From contig NZ_PJQW01000015.1 of the NCBI RefSeq assembly GCF_004303025.1, positions 19,848 to 83,847 of the forward strand: a DNA stretch of 64,000 nucleotides, written 5' to 3'. The position numbers were made by a program, and so were the translations under genes. The notes beneath the pieces were generated by a model, which saw nothing but the letters and a program-made list of their open reading frames with translations, was not told the DNA's origin and did not search any database. This DNA comes from Flavobacterium sp. J27 (GTDB lineage Bacteria > Bacteroidota > Bacteroidia > Flavobacteriales > Flavobacteriaceae). This document shows positions 31,816 through 40,435 of the stretch, one piece after another. Within the stretch, counting starts at the first letter, position 1; each line of letters starts with the position of its first letter.

Positions 31816-33546
31816 ATGTATCGAGAACCAATAAGAAACGCTATCCATAACAAGATTTTAAAAGTAGAAATGAAAGATTTATATGATATCATAACGTCTC
31901 GAAGAGACACCCGACATTTTACTACAGATACAGTTCCAGAGGAAGTACTTGCCAAAGCGATTGAAGCTGGGCATCATGCTCCTTCTGTAGGACTGACCGA
32001 TGCAACACGCTATTATATCATCACAGCAACTGAAATTAAAAAGCAAATTAAAGCTTTGTTTTTAGCGTATCATAAAAAGGCGGCTGATGCAACAGATACG
32101 GAAGCTCAAAAAGAAGCCTATCTCAACCTAAAATTAGAAGCCATTGAAGAAGCGCCTGTTGGAATGGTAATTGCTTATGATCGTTCGGTCTTAGACACTT
32201 TTACCATTGGAACTGTTGGTAGTAATGAAGCTATTAAATTTAGTGCAGTATGTGCTGCTCAAAACATTTGGTTGTCACTAACGGAACAAGGTTATTCAAT
32301 GGGTTGGGTTTCTATTCTAAATTATTATGACTTCAAAACCTTATTGGATATACCTGAACATATTGAACCATTAGGATACTTTTGCATTGGTAAACCCGCT
32401 ACCGATTATGGAAAACAACCTATGTTGCAACAATTGCATTGGAAAGATAAGAGAGGGTCAGCCAATGTTACTCATATTAAGTGTAGTAAGACTATTTCTA
32501 AAATTACAAAGGAAGAAAACACACCTTTTCAGACTCCAAAAGAAACGCTAAAAAAACAATTACAACATAAAATAGATCAGAAAACAAAACCAGAAGGTGC
32601 TTTAGGTCTTTTGGAAAAACTGGCCTTACAAATAGGACTGGTTTTTGAAACCGATACACCTCAAATAATTGAACCTCACATTGTAGTCTTTGCAGCGGAT
32701 CATGGAATTGCAAATCATGGGGTGAGTGCGTATCCACAAGAAGTAACCCAACAAATGATTACTAATTTTCTAGAAGGAGGTGCCGCTATTAATGTGTTTT
32801 GTAACCAACACGATATTGCTTTAGAAATTGTAGATGCAGGGGTAAATTATGACTTTCCTACGAATACTAAACTTGTAAATAAAAAAGTAGCTAAGGGTAC
32901 TCAATCCTTTTTACATACAGCCGCTATGAGTCATGAGGAAATGGAAAGGTGCTTTCAGAAAGGTGCTGAGGTGGTGAACCAAGTTTACACAAAAGGATCT
33001 AATTGTATTGGTTTTGGCGAAATGGGTATTGGAAATACCTCAACTGCATCAGTAATAATGGCAATGCTAACACCTTTTTCTATAAAAGAATGTGTAGGAA
33101 AAGGAACAGGAGTAGCAAATAAAAAATTAGAAAATAAAATAAATATTCTTTCCAAAGCAATTCAAAATTATAAAGGAAGTGATGGTTTAGAAGATATTGT
33201 AGCTTATTTTGGTGGTTTTGAAATCTTACAAATGGCTGGTGGTATGTTGCAAGCCTATCACCATAAAATACTCATTTTAGTGGACGGATTTATCTCCAGT
33301 GTAGCCTATTTAATTGCTTTTAAAAAGAACCCTGCTATTAAAGCGAATGCTATTTTCTGTCATTGTTCAGAAGAAAAAGCACACAAACTATTATTAGAAT
33401 ATTTACAGGTAACTCCTGTTTTGCATTTACAAATGCGATTGGGTGAGGGTAGTGGTTGTGCTGTAGCTTTTCCCATCATCCAATCTGCAGTAGCCTTTTT
33501 AAATGAAATGGCTAGTTTTGAAAGTGCAGGAGTCAGTAATAAATAA
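31816..33546 (+). CDS. BluB-CobT fusion: DMB synthase and nicotinate-nucleotide:DMB phosphoribosyltransferase
   Basis: 576 residues; an alternative start is ATG at 31870 (MKDLYDIITSRRDTRHF). Residues ~19-225 are BluB, an O2-dependent FMN enzyme that turns reduced flavin into 5,6-dimethylbenzimidazole (DTRHFTTDTVPEEVLAKAIEAGHHAPS, SVGLTDATRYY, EAPVGMVIAYD). Residues ~240-576 are CobT (ADHGIANHGVSAYPQEVTQQM, FGEMGIGNTSTAS, GGFEILQMAGGM, CHCSEEKAHK with the catalytic Glu). Fusion couples making the lower base to its activation to alpha-ribazole phosphate. Followed by cobS after 13 bases. Confidence 0.92.
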   Translation: MYREPIRNAIHNKILKVEMKDLYDIITSRRDTRHFTTDTVPEEVLAKAIEAGHHAPSVGLTDATRYYIITATEIKKQIKALFLAYHKKAADATDTEAQKEAYLNLKLEAIEEAPVGMVIAYDRSVLDTFTIGTVGSNEAIKFSAVCAAQNIWLSLTEQGYSMGWVSILNYYDFKTLLDIPEHIEPLGYFCIGKPATDYGKQPMLQQLHWKDKRGSANVTHIKCSKTISKITKEENTPFQTPKETLKKQLQHKIDQKTKPEGALGLLEKLALQIGLVFETDTPQIIEPHIVVFAADHGIANHGVSAYPQEVTQQMITNFLEGGAAINVFCNQHDIALEIVDAGVNYDFPTNTKLVNKKVAKGTQSFLHTAAMSHEEMERCFQKGAEVVNQVYTKGSNCIGFGEMGIGNTSTASVIMAMLTPFSIKECVGKGTGVANKKLENKINILSKAIQNYKGSDGLEDIVAYFGGFEILQMAGGMLQAYHHKILILVDGFISSVAYLIAFKKNPAIKANAIFCHCSEEKAHKLLLEYLQVTPVLHLQMRLGEGSGCAVAFPIIQSAVAFLNEMASFESAGVSNK

Positions 33547-33559
33547 ATTGAACCTATAA

Positions 33560-34342
33560 ATGAAAAAAGAAATCGCTATATTTTTTACAGCAGTTATGTT
33601 TTATACAAGAATCCCTTGTCCTAAAAATATAACTCACCATCCTGATTATTTAAACAAAGCCACACGTTATTTTCCTTTGATTGGATGGATAGTTGGTGCT
33701 ATTTCTGGACTTGTATTTTATGGGTTTTCCCAAATGTTGCCTGTTTCTATATCGGTTATTTTAAGTATGATAACTGGTATTTTAATAACAGGAGCTTTTC
33801 ATGAAGACGGTTTTGCTGATGTATGTGATGGTTTTGGTGGTGGTTGGACCAAAGAGAAAATATTGAAGATAATGAAAGATAGTGCTATTGGCGCATATGG
33901 TGCCATTGGAATACTGCTTTTATTGCTTTTAAAATATGTTGCGCTTGTAGAGGTGTTGACTTCTCAAACCAATTTAATTAATATCCTGTTTATTTTTATT
34001 ACAGCTCATGCTATGAGTCGATGGGCTGCGGCTACGATTATCTTTACACACGACTATGTTCGGGAAGATGAATTAAGTAAAAGTAAACCTATTGCCAAAA
34101 CTTTTACATGGAAAGAAGTAGTCGGTTCGGCATTTTGGGGTTTACTTCCTTTAGTGTATTGGGTGTCTATAAATTATAAGGTAGTTTTTATTCTTTTACC
34201 TGTATTTACTTTTAGAGGTCATTTAGCACGTTATTTTAAAAAGTGGATTGGTGGTTATACAGGCGATTGTTTAGGTGCTACGCAACAAGTATGTGAGGTG
34301 GTTTTTTATATTTCATTAGTAGTAATATGGAGGTTTATTTAG
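33560..34342 (+). CDS. cobS: Adenosylcobinamide-GDP ribazoletransferase
   Basis: 260 residues, several membrane helices. The signature GAFHEDGFADVCDGFGGGW (DGxxDxxDG metal-binding box, residues ~76-94) and DSAIGAYGAIGI are diagnostic of CobS. An early MFYTRIPCP is the usual N-terminal motif. It joins AdoCbi-GDP with alpha-ribazole phosphate at the inner membrane to form adenosylcobalamin (phosphate). Overlaps the next gene by 16 bases, implying translational coupling with cobC. Confidence 0.93.
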   Translation: MKKEIAIFFTAVMFYTRIPCPKNITHHPDYLNKATRYFPLIGWIVGAISGLVFYGFSQMLPVSISVILSMITGILITGAFHEDGFADVCDGFGGGWTKEKILKIMKDSAIGAYGAIGILLLLLLKYVALVEVLTSQTNLINILFIFITAHAMSRWAAATIIFTHDYVREDELSKSKPIAKTFTWKEVVGSAFWGLLPLVYWVSINYKVVFILLPVFTFRGHLARYFKKWIGGYTGDCLGATQQVCEVVFYISLVVIWRFI

Positions 34343-34857
34343 TTAGGCATACAGAAACCGTTTGTGAAAAAGGAATTTGTTATGGGCAAGCCGATGTAGT
34401 TTTACGAGAGCCTTATTTACAGGAGTTTGAAAAGATAAAACAACAACTTTCTTTACAGGAAAAGATTCCTGTATTTTCAAGTCCGTTAAAAAGATGTACT
34501 CTATTAGCTGATTTTCTTTCAAATAGTGATTTTCAAACAGATGCTCGTCTCATGGAAATGCATTTTGGAGATTGGGAACTACAACCTTGGGATACTATTC
34601 CTAAAGAACCACTTAATAAATGGATGCAGGATTTTGTTTCGGTGCAAGTGCCACATGGTGAATCTTTTGTTTTACTATACGAAAGAGTGCTTTCTTTTAT
34701 AGAAGATCTAAAGAAAAAAAATATCAAAAAAAACCTTATTATTACCCATGCAGGAGTAATTCGAAGTTTTTTATGTTACCAACAAAAATTGCCTTTACAA
34801 GATGCTTTTCAAAATAAGTGTAACTTTGGGGAAGTTTTTAAAATAATATTGAAATAA
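34327..34857 (+). CDS. cobC: Histidine phosphatase, alpha-ribazole phosphatase-like
   Basis: 176 residues. Catalytic VRHTET (His7) at the N-terminus, GICYGQADVVL following, second-site FSSPLKRC, MHFGDWELQPWD, and the late THAGVIRSF with the second His. These are the marks of the CobC/GpmB branch of histidine phosphatases; the CYGQxDV segment favours CobC. Removes the phosphate from alpha-ribazole phosphate or adenosylcobalamin phosphate. Last gene of the cob operon proper, overlapping cobS. Confidence 0.88.
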   Translation: MEVYLVRHTETVCEKGICYGQADVVLREPYLQEFEKIKQQLSLQEKIPVFSSPLKRCTLLADFLSNSDFQTDARLMEMHFGDWELQPWDTIPKEPLNKWMQDFVSVQVPHGESFVLLYERVLSFIEDLKKKNIKKNLIITHAGVIRSFLCYQQKLPLQDAFQNKCNFGEVFKIILK

Positions 34858-34858
34858 A

Positions 34859-34966
34859 ATGAATACAGATTCAAAAGAGTTTATGGCAGCCGTATATACA
34901 ATTATCGCTTTTCATGTAATTGTTGCGGTTGTACTTTTGATTAGAAAAATGAGAAAAAAGAAGTAA
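34859..34966 (+). CDS. Small membrane protein (35 aa)
   Basis: ATG at 34859-34861, 1 base after the cobC stop; 35 codons. Product MNTDSKEFMAAVYTIIAFHV then IVAVVLLIRKMRKKK: one membrane helix followed by a basic tail, inside positive. The compact spacing suggests co-translation with cobC. It recalls the small CbtB-like proteins beside B12 genes in size only; it lacks their histidine-rich end. Real gene status is likely but unproved. Confidence 0.5.
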   Translation: MNTDSKEFMAAVYTIIAFHVIVAVVLLIRKMRKKK

Positions 34967-35043
34967 AAAACAAATTTCTTTATTTTAATTAAAAAAATAG
35001 TGGTGTTTTTGATTTCTTATTTAGAAAATATTTAAAAAATAAC

Positions 35044-35051
35044 TACATTTG
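35044..35051 (+). promoter_or_regulatory. -7 promoter box upstream of the cobalamin riboswitch
   Basis: TACATTTG at 35044-35051 matches TAnnTTTG and ends about 8 bases before the riboswitch fold begins. No TTG lies 17-23 bases upstream; the nearest is 32 bases away, so only the -7 part is supported. Confidence 0.45.
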
Positions 35052-35059
35052 CACGCGAA

Positions 35060-35282
35060 TTTTGGTTGTCGCTGAGAGAAATCGAAGCAACATTAAAAGG
35101 GAATTAGGTGAAATACCTAAGCTGTACCCGCAACTGTAAGCTAATAAGCTTGTTATTATCTACATTACCACTGTTAGATAATTTAGAATTTAGAGTTTAG
35201 AACTTAGAAAGTTTTTTTACTTAAGCATTCTAAATTATAACGGGAAGGTCAATAACAAGACGCAAGCCAGGAGACCTGCCTT
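35060..35282 (+). ncRNA. Cobalamin riboswitch (AdoCbl, Cobalamin RNA family)
   Basis: The invariant parts are all present in order: AAAAGGGAATTAGGTGAAAT (35095-35114), then GCTGTACCCGCAACTGTAAG (35121-35140), and finally GCCAGGAGACCTGCC (35266-35280). The variable arm between is long and AT-rich (about 35145-35245). It lies 96 bases upstream of the chosen btuB start. The spacer holds a perfect 8-base stem CAAACTTT (35297-35304) / AAAGTTTG (35313-35320), a possible expression platform. Bound B12 would lower receptor production. Confidence 0.93.
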
Positions 35283-35377
35283 TATTCAATGAGTAACAAA
35301 CTTTCGGGAAAAAAAGTTTGAGTATGGGTAAATTCTGTGCTTTTCTCCCTTTTATTAAAAATTATTTATTAACTAAA

Positions 35378-37309
35378 ATGAACGCAACGTTTATGAAATG
35401 GAGTGCTTGTGCAGCATTCTTAACCACGTTTTCTTATGCACAAGAAATTGATACTTTACAAGTGACCAACTTAAAAGAAGTAGTTGTTTCTGATACAAAA
35501 TTCGAACAAAAAAAAGAAAAATCAGGTAAAATTATCGACGTAATTACGGCTAAAGATTTAGAAGCAAGAAAAGGGCAATCTGTAGCACAAGTTTTAAATC
35601 AGGTTGCAGGATTAGAAATTAATGGCAGTAATAGTTCTCCAGGTAAAAATTTAGAATATTATGTTAGAGGAGGAAGAAGTCGTCAAGTTTTAATTGTAAT
35701 TGATGGAAATCCGGTAAATGATGCCACTTCTATTGCTTCAATATATGATTTAAGGCTACTACCAGTAGAACAAATTGAAAAAATTGAAGTATTAAAAGGG
35801 TCTTCAAGTGTCTTATATGGCTCTGGAGCAGCTACAGGAGTAATCAATATTACTACAAAAAAAGCAAGTAAAAAAGGATTGAATGGTACAGCTTATTTTA
35901 ATGTTGGTACACAAAACACAACAGAAAAAACTAACTTATATGGGCAAGAATTAAATCAAGGATTTGCTATAAACGCTAAAACGGGTAAATTTAATTTCAA
36001 TACCGCGTTAAATAGTACAGAAGTGGATGGAATTAGTGAAGCAAAAGGTACTAATTTTGAAAGAGACCCTTTTTCTAGAATCAACTTAAATCAAAAAATT
36101 GGATTTAAAGCTTCCGATAAATTAAATATAGAATCTTTTGTGAATTATGATAAATTCAGTTCAAATTATGATACTGGTGCTTTTCAGGATTCTGAATTTA
36201 ATACCTATACAGCTGAACAGGTTAGAATTGGTTTTAAACCACAATACAAATACAATAAAGGAGAAATTTATTTGAATACGGCATTTGCTAACTTGGAACG
36301 TTACTATGAATCTTTTAGTACTTGGACGATGTCTTTAGATGAAATTTATTATAAATCGAGAACGATTAATGCGGATTTAGTCAATAAATTAGATGTAGCA
36401 AAAGGCATACATGTAATTACAGGTATACAATCGCAATTTATGGATATGTACCAAACAGGTGCTTGGGGAGAAGTGGATAACAGAGCAACTAAATTTAATG
36501 TAATTGACCCTTATTTTACAGCTGTTTATAACAGTGATTTTGGTTTAAATGTAAATGCTGGAGCGCGTTTAAATATCCACAGTGAATATGGAAGTAATTT
36601 AGTTTATAATGTAAATCCATCGTTTTATTTAGAAGATTATAAAGTAAGAGTATTATCTTCTTTTAGCACCGCTTATATTACTCCTACATTATACCAATTG
36701 TATTCTGCTTATGGAAATTTGGATTTAAAACCAGAAGAAGACAAAACTGTTGAAATTGGTTTTGAGAAAGGATTTTTAGATAATAAATTAATTATTAACG
36801 CGGTTGGTTTTTACAGAGAAGAAGTAAATAAAATTGATTTTATTTCTTTAAACGTAGCACCTTGGGGGCAATATCAAAATATTGAAGATAAAATTAATGC
36901 AAAAGGAATCGAATCTAATATTACCTATTTGCCTTTTGAAAAAATAAAATTAACGGCAAACTATACTTTTACTCAGGTTGAAACCAATGTAAGTCAGTTG
37001 CAATTAATACCAAAACATAAAGTTAATGCGGGTTTTGATTATGCAGTAACTAATAAACTAACTTGGACAGCTCAATATCAGTATACAGATGATAAAATTG
37101 ACTTATTTTATAATTCATCTACATTTTCAAACGATGAAGTTGTTTTAAATTCCTATCAAACAGTACATACTACAGTTTCATATAAATTAAATAAGCACAT
37201 CTCTTTCTTTGGAAATGTTACCAATCTTTTTGATGTTGATTTTACCGAAAAATATGGATACTCTACTAGAGGTAGAAACTTTAAATTAGGATTTAACCTA
37301 CAATTCTAA
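35378..37309 (+). CDS. btuB: TonB-dependent vitamin B12 outer-membrane receptor
   Basis: 643 residues from ATG at 35378-35380, which gives a compact signal peptide (ATFMKWSACAAFLTTFSYAQ); a start 20 codons upstream is unlikely. A TonB-box-like region (LKEVVVSDTKFEQ) precedes the plug domain (VAQVLNQVAGLEI, YYVRGGRSRQVLIVIDGNPVND, IEKIEVLKGSSSVLYGSGAATGVINI). A 22-strand barrel of ~480 residues follows, ending in RGRNFKLGFNLQF with the terminal Phe. The upstream cobalamin riboswitch makes B12 the substrate. Stands alone, closed by a terminator. Confidence 0.93.
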   Translation: MNATFMKWSACAAFLTTFSYAQEIDTLQVTNLKEVVVSDTKFEQKKEKSGKIIDVITAKDLEARKGQSVAQVLNQVAGLEINGSNSSPGKNLEYYVRGGRSRQVLIVIDGNPVNDATSIASIYDLRLLPVEQIEKIEVLKGSSSVLYGSGAATGVINITTKKASKKGLNGTAYFNVGTQNTTEKTNLYGQELNQGFAINAKTGKFNFNTALNSTEVDGISEAKGTNFERDPFSRINLNQKIGFKASDKLNIESFVNYDKFSSNYDTGAFQDSEFNTYTAEQVRIGFKPQYKYNKGEIYLNTAFANLERYYESFSTWTMSLDEIYYKSRTINADLVNKLDVAKGIHVITGIQSQFMDMYQTGAWGEVDNRATKFNVIDPYFTAVYNSDFGLNVNAGARLNIHSEYGSNLVYNVNPSFYLEDYKVRVLSSFSTAYITPTLYQLYSAYGNLDLKPEEDKTVEIGFEKGFLDNKLIINAVGFYREEVNKIDFISLNVAPWGQYQNIEDKINAKGIESNITYLPFEKIKLTANYTFTQVETNVSQLQLIPKHKVNAGFDYAVTNKLTWTAQYQYTDDKIDLFYNSSTFSNDEVVLNSYQTVHTTVSYKLNKHISFFGNVTNLFDVDFTEKYGYSTRGRNFKLGFNLQF

Positions 37310-37335
37310 TCAATTTGTTTTAAACTTAGTTAATG

Positions 37336-37361
37336 AAAAACGCTCCATTTGGAGCGTTTTT
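37336..37361. terminator. Bidirectional Rho-independent terminator
   Basis: AAAAACGCTCC (37336-37346), loop ATTT, GGAGCGTTTTT (37351-37361). A-run on one side and T-run on the other, between the convergent btuB and S41 protease genes; serves both. Confidence 0.9.
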
Positions 37362-37365
37362 GTTT

Positions 37366-38796
37366 TTATTTAAGGTTTGGAATGGCATCTATATACATTT
37401 CTGTTCCAAATGGTCGTATTGATTTAACATCCTGAAAATGCTCAAATCGATATTCTGGTTCTGGAATTGAAAATCTACCATTCGTATCCACATAATTTAA
37501 AGCAGTTTGTAATAAAGGGTCACTAGTTTCTCCAAGAACACCTAAATTAGATAAATCTTCCACTTGGTTTACGTCAGGTTGTAATCCATTTACATAATCA
37601 CTAAAATTGTTTTTATTGGCAATTTTTAAAACAATAGGTTGCATAGCATATCTGTGATTTGGATTCACGTTTACTTTTCTATAATCTGGTGAATCATACA
37701 AGGTAACTGAGCCTACATTTTTACCAGTAGTAGCATCTCCTATTTGTATTACATTAATATGAGGTTTTAAACCATTAATCACTAATTCACTGGCAGAAGC
37801 CGTTCTTTTAGATGTAAGTACATATAATTTATCCAATTGTAAGCTTTGTAGTCCTGCACCGTTTCCTAAAGTTGTGGTAAACCTGTTTAGCAAGTCTTCA
37901 GCGTCAAAAACAGCTTGTAATTTATAATTCCATTGTTGTTTTGCAAAAATATCATTATTAAATTGTCCCGTAATCATACTGGCAAGTCTTGTAGCGGTAT
38001 TTACTGAACCACCTGAATTGTATCTTAAATCCAAGATAAGGTGTGTCACTCCTTCAGAAGCAAAATAAACAAAAGCATTGTTTAATTCGCTTTCATATTG
38101 TGAATAGAAACCATTATACATTAAATAGCCAATTTTTTTGGTGCCAATAGTAAATGTTTTTTTTAAATACACTGGATTTTCTGAAAAAGCAGTCTTTGTT
38201 AAAGCAACCGAATTTCCGTTTGGAGTAATATTGCCATTATCATAATCGGCTAAATTTAAGGTATAAGTATCATTAGATAGTGCATTTGGATTTAAAACAC
38301 CATTGTTAGCGGTTAAAGGAATGCCATTAACAGCATAAAATAAATCGCCTCTTTGAATGTTTTTGGAAGCCGCATCTGAACCAGGTAATATGTATCTCAC
38401 CCAACCAAAAAGCTCTGTAGAACTTCCATTTTTATATCGCAATTCATAATCCACACCATTGTTTTTTTGTGTGCCCGATAAAACTTGCTCTAGAGCAGTA
38501 TAATCAGAAAATATTACACTAAAACGATCGGTTTGTCTATCCACTACTAAATGTTCAAATAAGGCTTCAGGAGGAGAATAAGCGTTTAAAAAATTTTGAA
38601 AAGCATCGTCAGAAGCAAATCTGTTGTCTGCTAAATCAGGTGAATCTTGTAGCCAATAATAATATTGGTTTAATCCTTTCCAAATAAATTCATTTACAGA
38701 GCGACTTTGAGGGAAATCATCAAAATCATCACTACAACTTAAAGGAGTTAGCAGTAGTAAAAAAAGTCCTGAAAACCATATTATTTTCTTTTTCAT
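37366..38796 (-). CDS. S41-family carboxy-terminal processing protease, lipoprotein
   Basis: 476 residues. Signal peptide with lipobox LLLTPLSC (Cys about residue 21), so envelope-anchored. A PDZ-like segment (RYILPGSDAASKNIQRGDLFYAVNG, residues ~135-158) precedes the S41 catalytic core: THLILDLRYNSGGSV and the nucleophile region LYVLTSKRTASASELVINGL (Ser in TASASE). The general base Lys should lie about 25 residues later (GKNVGS). It belongs to the C-terminal processing protease group; target unknown. Divergent from the ECF sigma gene. Confidence 0.88.
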   Translation of the reverse strand: MKKKIIWFSGLFLLLLTPLSCSDDFDDFPQSRSVNEFIWKGLNQYYYWLQDSPDLADNRFASDDAFQNFLNAYSPPEALFEHLVVDRQTDRFSVIFSDYTALEQVLSGTQKNNGVDYELRYKNGSSTELFGWVRYILPGSDAASKNIQRGDLFYAVNGIPLTANNGVLNPNALSNDTYTLNLADYDNGNITPNGNSVALTKTAFSENPVYLKKTFTIGTKKIGYLMYNGFYSQYESELNNAFVYFASEGVTHLILDLRYNSGGSVNTATRLASMITGQFNNDIFAKQQWNYKLQAVFDAEDLLNRFTTTLGNGAGLQSLQLDKLYVLTSKRTASASELVINGLKPHINVIQIGDATTGKNVGSVTLYDSPDYRKVNVNPNHRYAMQPIVLKIANKNNFSDYVNGLQPDVNQVEDLSNLGVLGETSDPLLQTALNYVDTNGRFSIPEPEYRFEHFQDVKSIRPFGTEMYIDAIPNLK

Positions 38797-38890
38797 AGCG
38801 TGAAATATTTATCAAATAAAAATAAGGTTATTTTTTAATGTAACAAAATTAATTTACATTCGTCTATACTTTAAAACCAAGCTAATTAAG

Positions 38891-39406
38891 ATGAAACAAC
38901 AGGAGTTTTTAAATATTATATCTCCTTTTAAAGACAAAATTTTTAGAGTTGCCAAAAGATTATTAGTCAGTATTGAAGAAGCGGAAGATGCCACTCAAGA
39001 AGTTTTAGTAAGACTTTGGAATAAAAATGAAGGTCTGGAAAAGTATAATAGTGTAGAAGCACTGGCCATGACGATGACTAAAAATTATTGTTTGGATCAG
39101 TTAAAATCTAAAAGGGCATCAAATTTGCAACTAGTACATAGTAACTATGGTGATCATACACCAGGAGTGGATAAGCAAGTCGAGGATAGTGATAGTTGGA
39201 ATTGGGTAGAAAAAATTATTAACGATTTACCAGAACAACAGAAAATGATTGTTCAAATGAGAGATATAGAAGAGTATGAGTTTAATGAAATAGCTTCTGT
39301 TTTAGATATGAATGAAACCGCTGTTCGCGTAGCGCTTTCAAGAGCAAGAAAAACAATTAGAGAAAAATTAGTAGCAAAACATAATTATGGAATTAAAATT
39401 AGTTGA
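38891..39406 (+). CDS. ECF-type RNA polymerase sigma-70 factor
   Basis: 171 residues. Region 2: FRVAKRLLVSIEEAEDATQEVLVRLWN (residues ~20-45). Region 4: LPEQQKMIVQMRDIEEYEFNEIASVLDMNETAVRVALSRARKTIREKL (in parts), the standard sigma-70 helix-turn-helix. It redirects RNA polymerase to a small stress regulon. The next gene, overlapping by 20 bases, encodes the likely anti-sigma factor, and two DUF4252 proteins follow in the same operon. Confidence 0.92.
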   Translation: MKQQEFLNIISPFKDKIFRVAKRLLVSIEEAEDATQEVLVRLWNKNEGLEKYNSVEALAMTMTKNYCLDQLKSKRASNLQLVHSNYGDHTPGVDKQVEDSDSWNWVEKIINDLPEQQKMIVQMRDIEEYEFNEIASVLDMNETAVRVALSRARKTIREKLVAKHNYGIKIS

Positions 39407-39827
39407 AATACTAGTAGAAAAATATTTGGAGGGCACTTCAAGTATTGCTGAAGAAAAACAATTAAAGGCCTATTTTTCTTCAAACGAGGTAGCACCGCAT
39501 TTGGTTCAGTACAAGCCATTGTTTAGCTATTTTAACAACCAAAAAGAAGAACAATTTACTAAAACACTACCATTACAAGCTAAAAGACAATCGTATGTAA
39601 AGTGGATAAGTGTAGCAGCGTCAGTTGTAGTTCTTTTAGGAACAGTACATTATTTTTATAACAATGATAATTCAGAGACTGAGTTAGGTACATACTCAAA
39701 TCCTGAAAAAGCATTTGTTGAAACACAAAAAGCTTTAGAGATGCTTTCAGAAGAAGTAAATCATGGAGTAGAAAGTGTTGCCATTTTAAAAGAGTATGAT
39801 AAAACGAAAAAAACAATTTTTAAATAA
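39387..39827 (+). CDS. Anti-sigma factor-like membrane protein
   Basis: 146 residues. N-terminal ~45 residues are a helical sigma-binding-like domain (LVEILVEKYLEGTSSIAEEKQLKAYF). One membrane helix lies at about residues 72-90 (VKWISVAASVVVLLGTVHYFY), then a short extracytoplasmic tail (ETQKALEMLSEEVNHGVESV). Overlap with the sigma gene and the single-helix topology fit an anti-sigma factor that holds the ECF sigma at the membrane. No zinc motif (HxxxCxxC) is seen, so it is the non-ZAS type. Confidence 0.75.
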   Translation: MELKLVEILVEKYLEGTSSIAEEKQLKAYFSSNEVAPHLVQYKPLFSYFNNQKEEQFTKTLPLQAKRQSYVKWISVAASVVVLLGTVHYFYNNDNSETELGTYSNPEKAFVETQKALEMLSEEVNHGVESVAILKEYDKTKKTIFK

Positions 39828-39834
39828 GAAAGAA

Positions 39835-40362
39835 ATGAAAAATTTAATAACGAGCTTAGTCTTTATGGTGTTTACTTCTGTTGCATTTTCGCAATCTGTT
39901 TTCGATAAATACGAAGACAAAGACAATGTAACTACCGTAATTGTAAATAAAAAGATGTTTGAGCTAATGAGTAAAGTGAAAGTTGATGTTAAAGATCAAG
40001 AAGCGCAACAGTATTTAAATTTACTCAAAAAATTAGAGAATTTAAAAGTTTTTATGACTGGTGATGCCAAATTAGCTGGAGATATGAGAGGAACGGTTAC
40101 GAGCTATTTGAAATCAAATCCATTGGAAGAGTTAATGCGAGTAAACGATGATGGAAAAAAAGTAAATATTTATGTAAAGTCTGGAGCATCAGAAAATATT
40201 GTAAAAGAACTTTTAATGTTTATTGAAGCTCCTGGTGATAAAGATAAACAAGCCATTGTATTGTCTTTAACTGGTAATTTTAATTTGGATGAAATTTCTG
40301 CTTTAACGGAAAAAATGAATTTGCCAGGAGGAAATGAATTGAAAAAAGCGTCTAAAAAATAA
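39835..40362 (+). CDS. DUF4252 exported protein (copy 1)
   Basis: 175 residues from ATG at 39835-39837; the frame is open 13 codons upstream, overlapping the anti-sigma gene, but the signal peptide MKNLITSLVFMVFTSVAFSQ begins here. The mature part is DUF4252: TVIVNKKMFELMSKV, LKKLENLKVFMTGD, VNIYVKSGASENIVKELLMFI and a final LSLTGNFNLDEISALTEKM. The family is widespread in Bacteroidota next to ECF sigma genes; function unknown, envelope-located. A lysine-rich tail closes the protein. Confidence 0.85.
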   Translation: MKNLITSLVFMVFTSVAFSQSVFDKYEDKDNVTTVIVNKKMFELMSKVKVDVKDQEAQQYLNLLKKLENLKVFMTGDAKLAGDMRGTVTSYLKSNPLEELMRVNDDGKKVNIYVKSGASENIVKELLMFIEAPGDKDKQAIVLSLTGNFNLDEISALTEKMNLPGGNELKKASKK

Positions 40363-40387
40363 ATTTTAGATACAATAATACACAACA

Positions 40388-40419
40388 GACAACAATCTAT
40401 TTGGGTTTAGGTTGTTGTC
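40388..40419 (+). other. Stem-loop between the two DUF4252 genes
   Basis: GACAACAA (40388-40395) pairs with TTGTTGTC (40412-40419) across a 16-base loop. No T-run follows, so it is probably an mRNA stability or processing hairpin, not a terminator, between the two DUF4252 genes. Confidence 0.45.
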
Positions 40420-40435
40420 TTAAAAAAATAAAATC

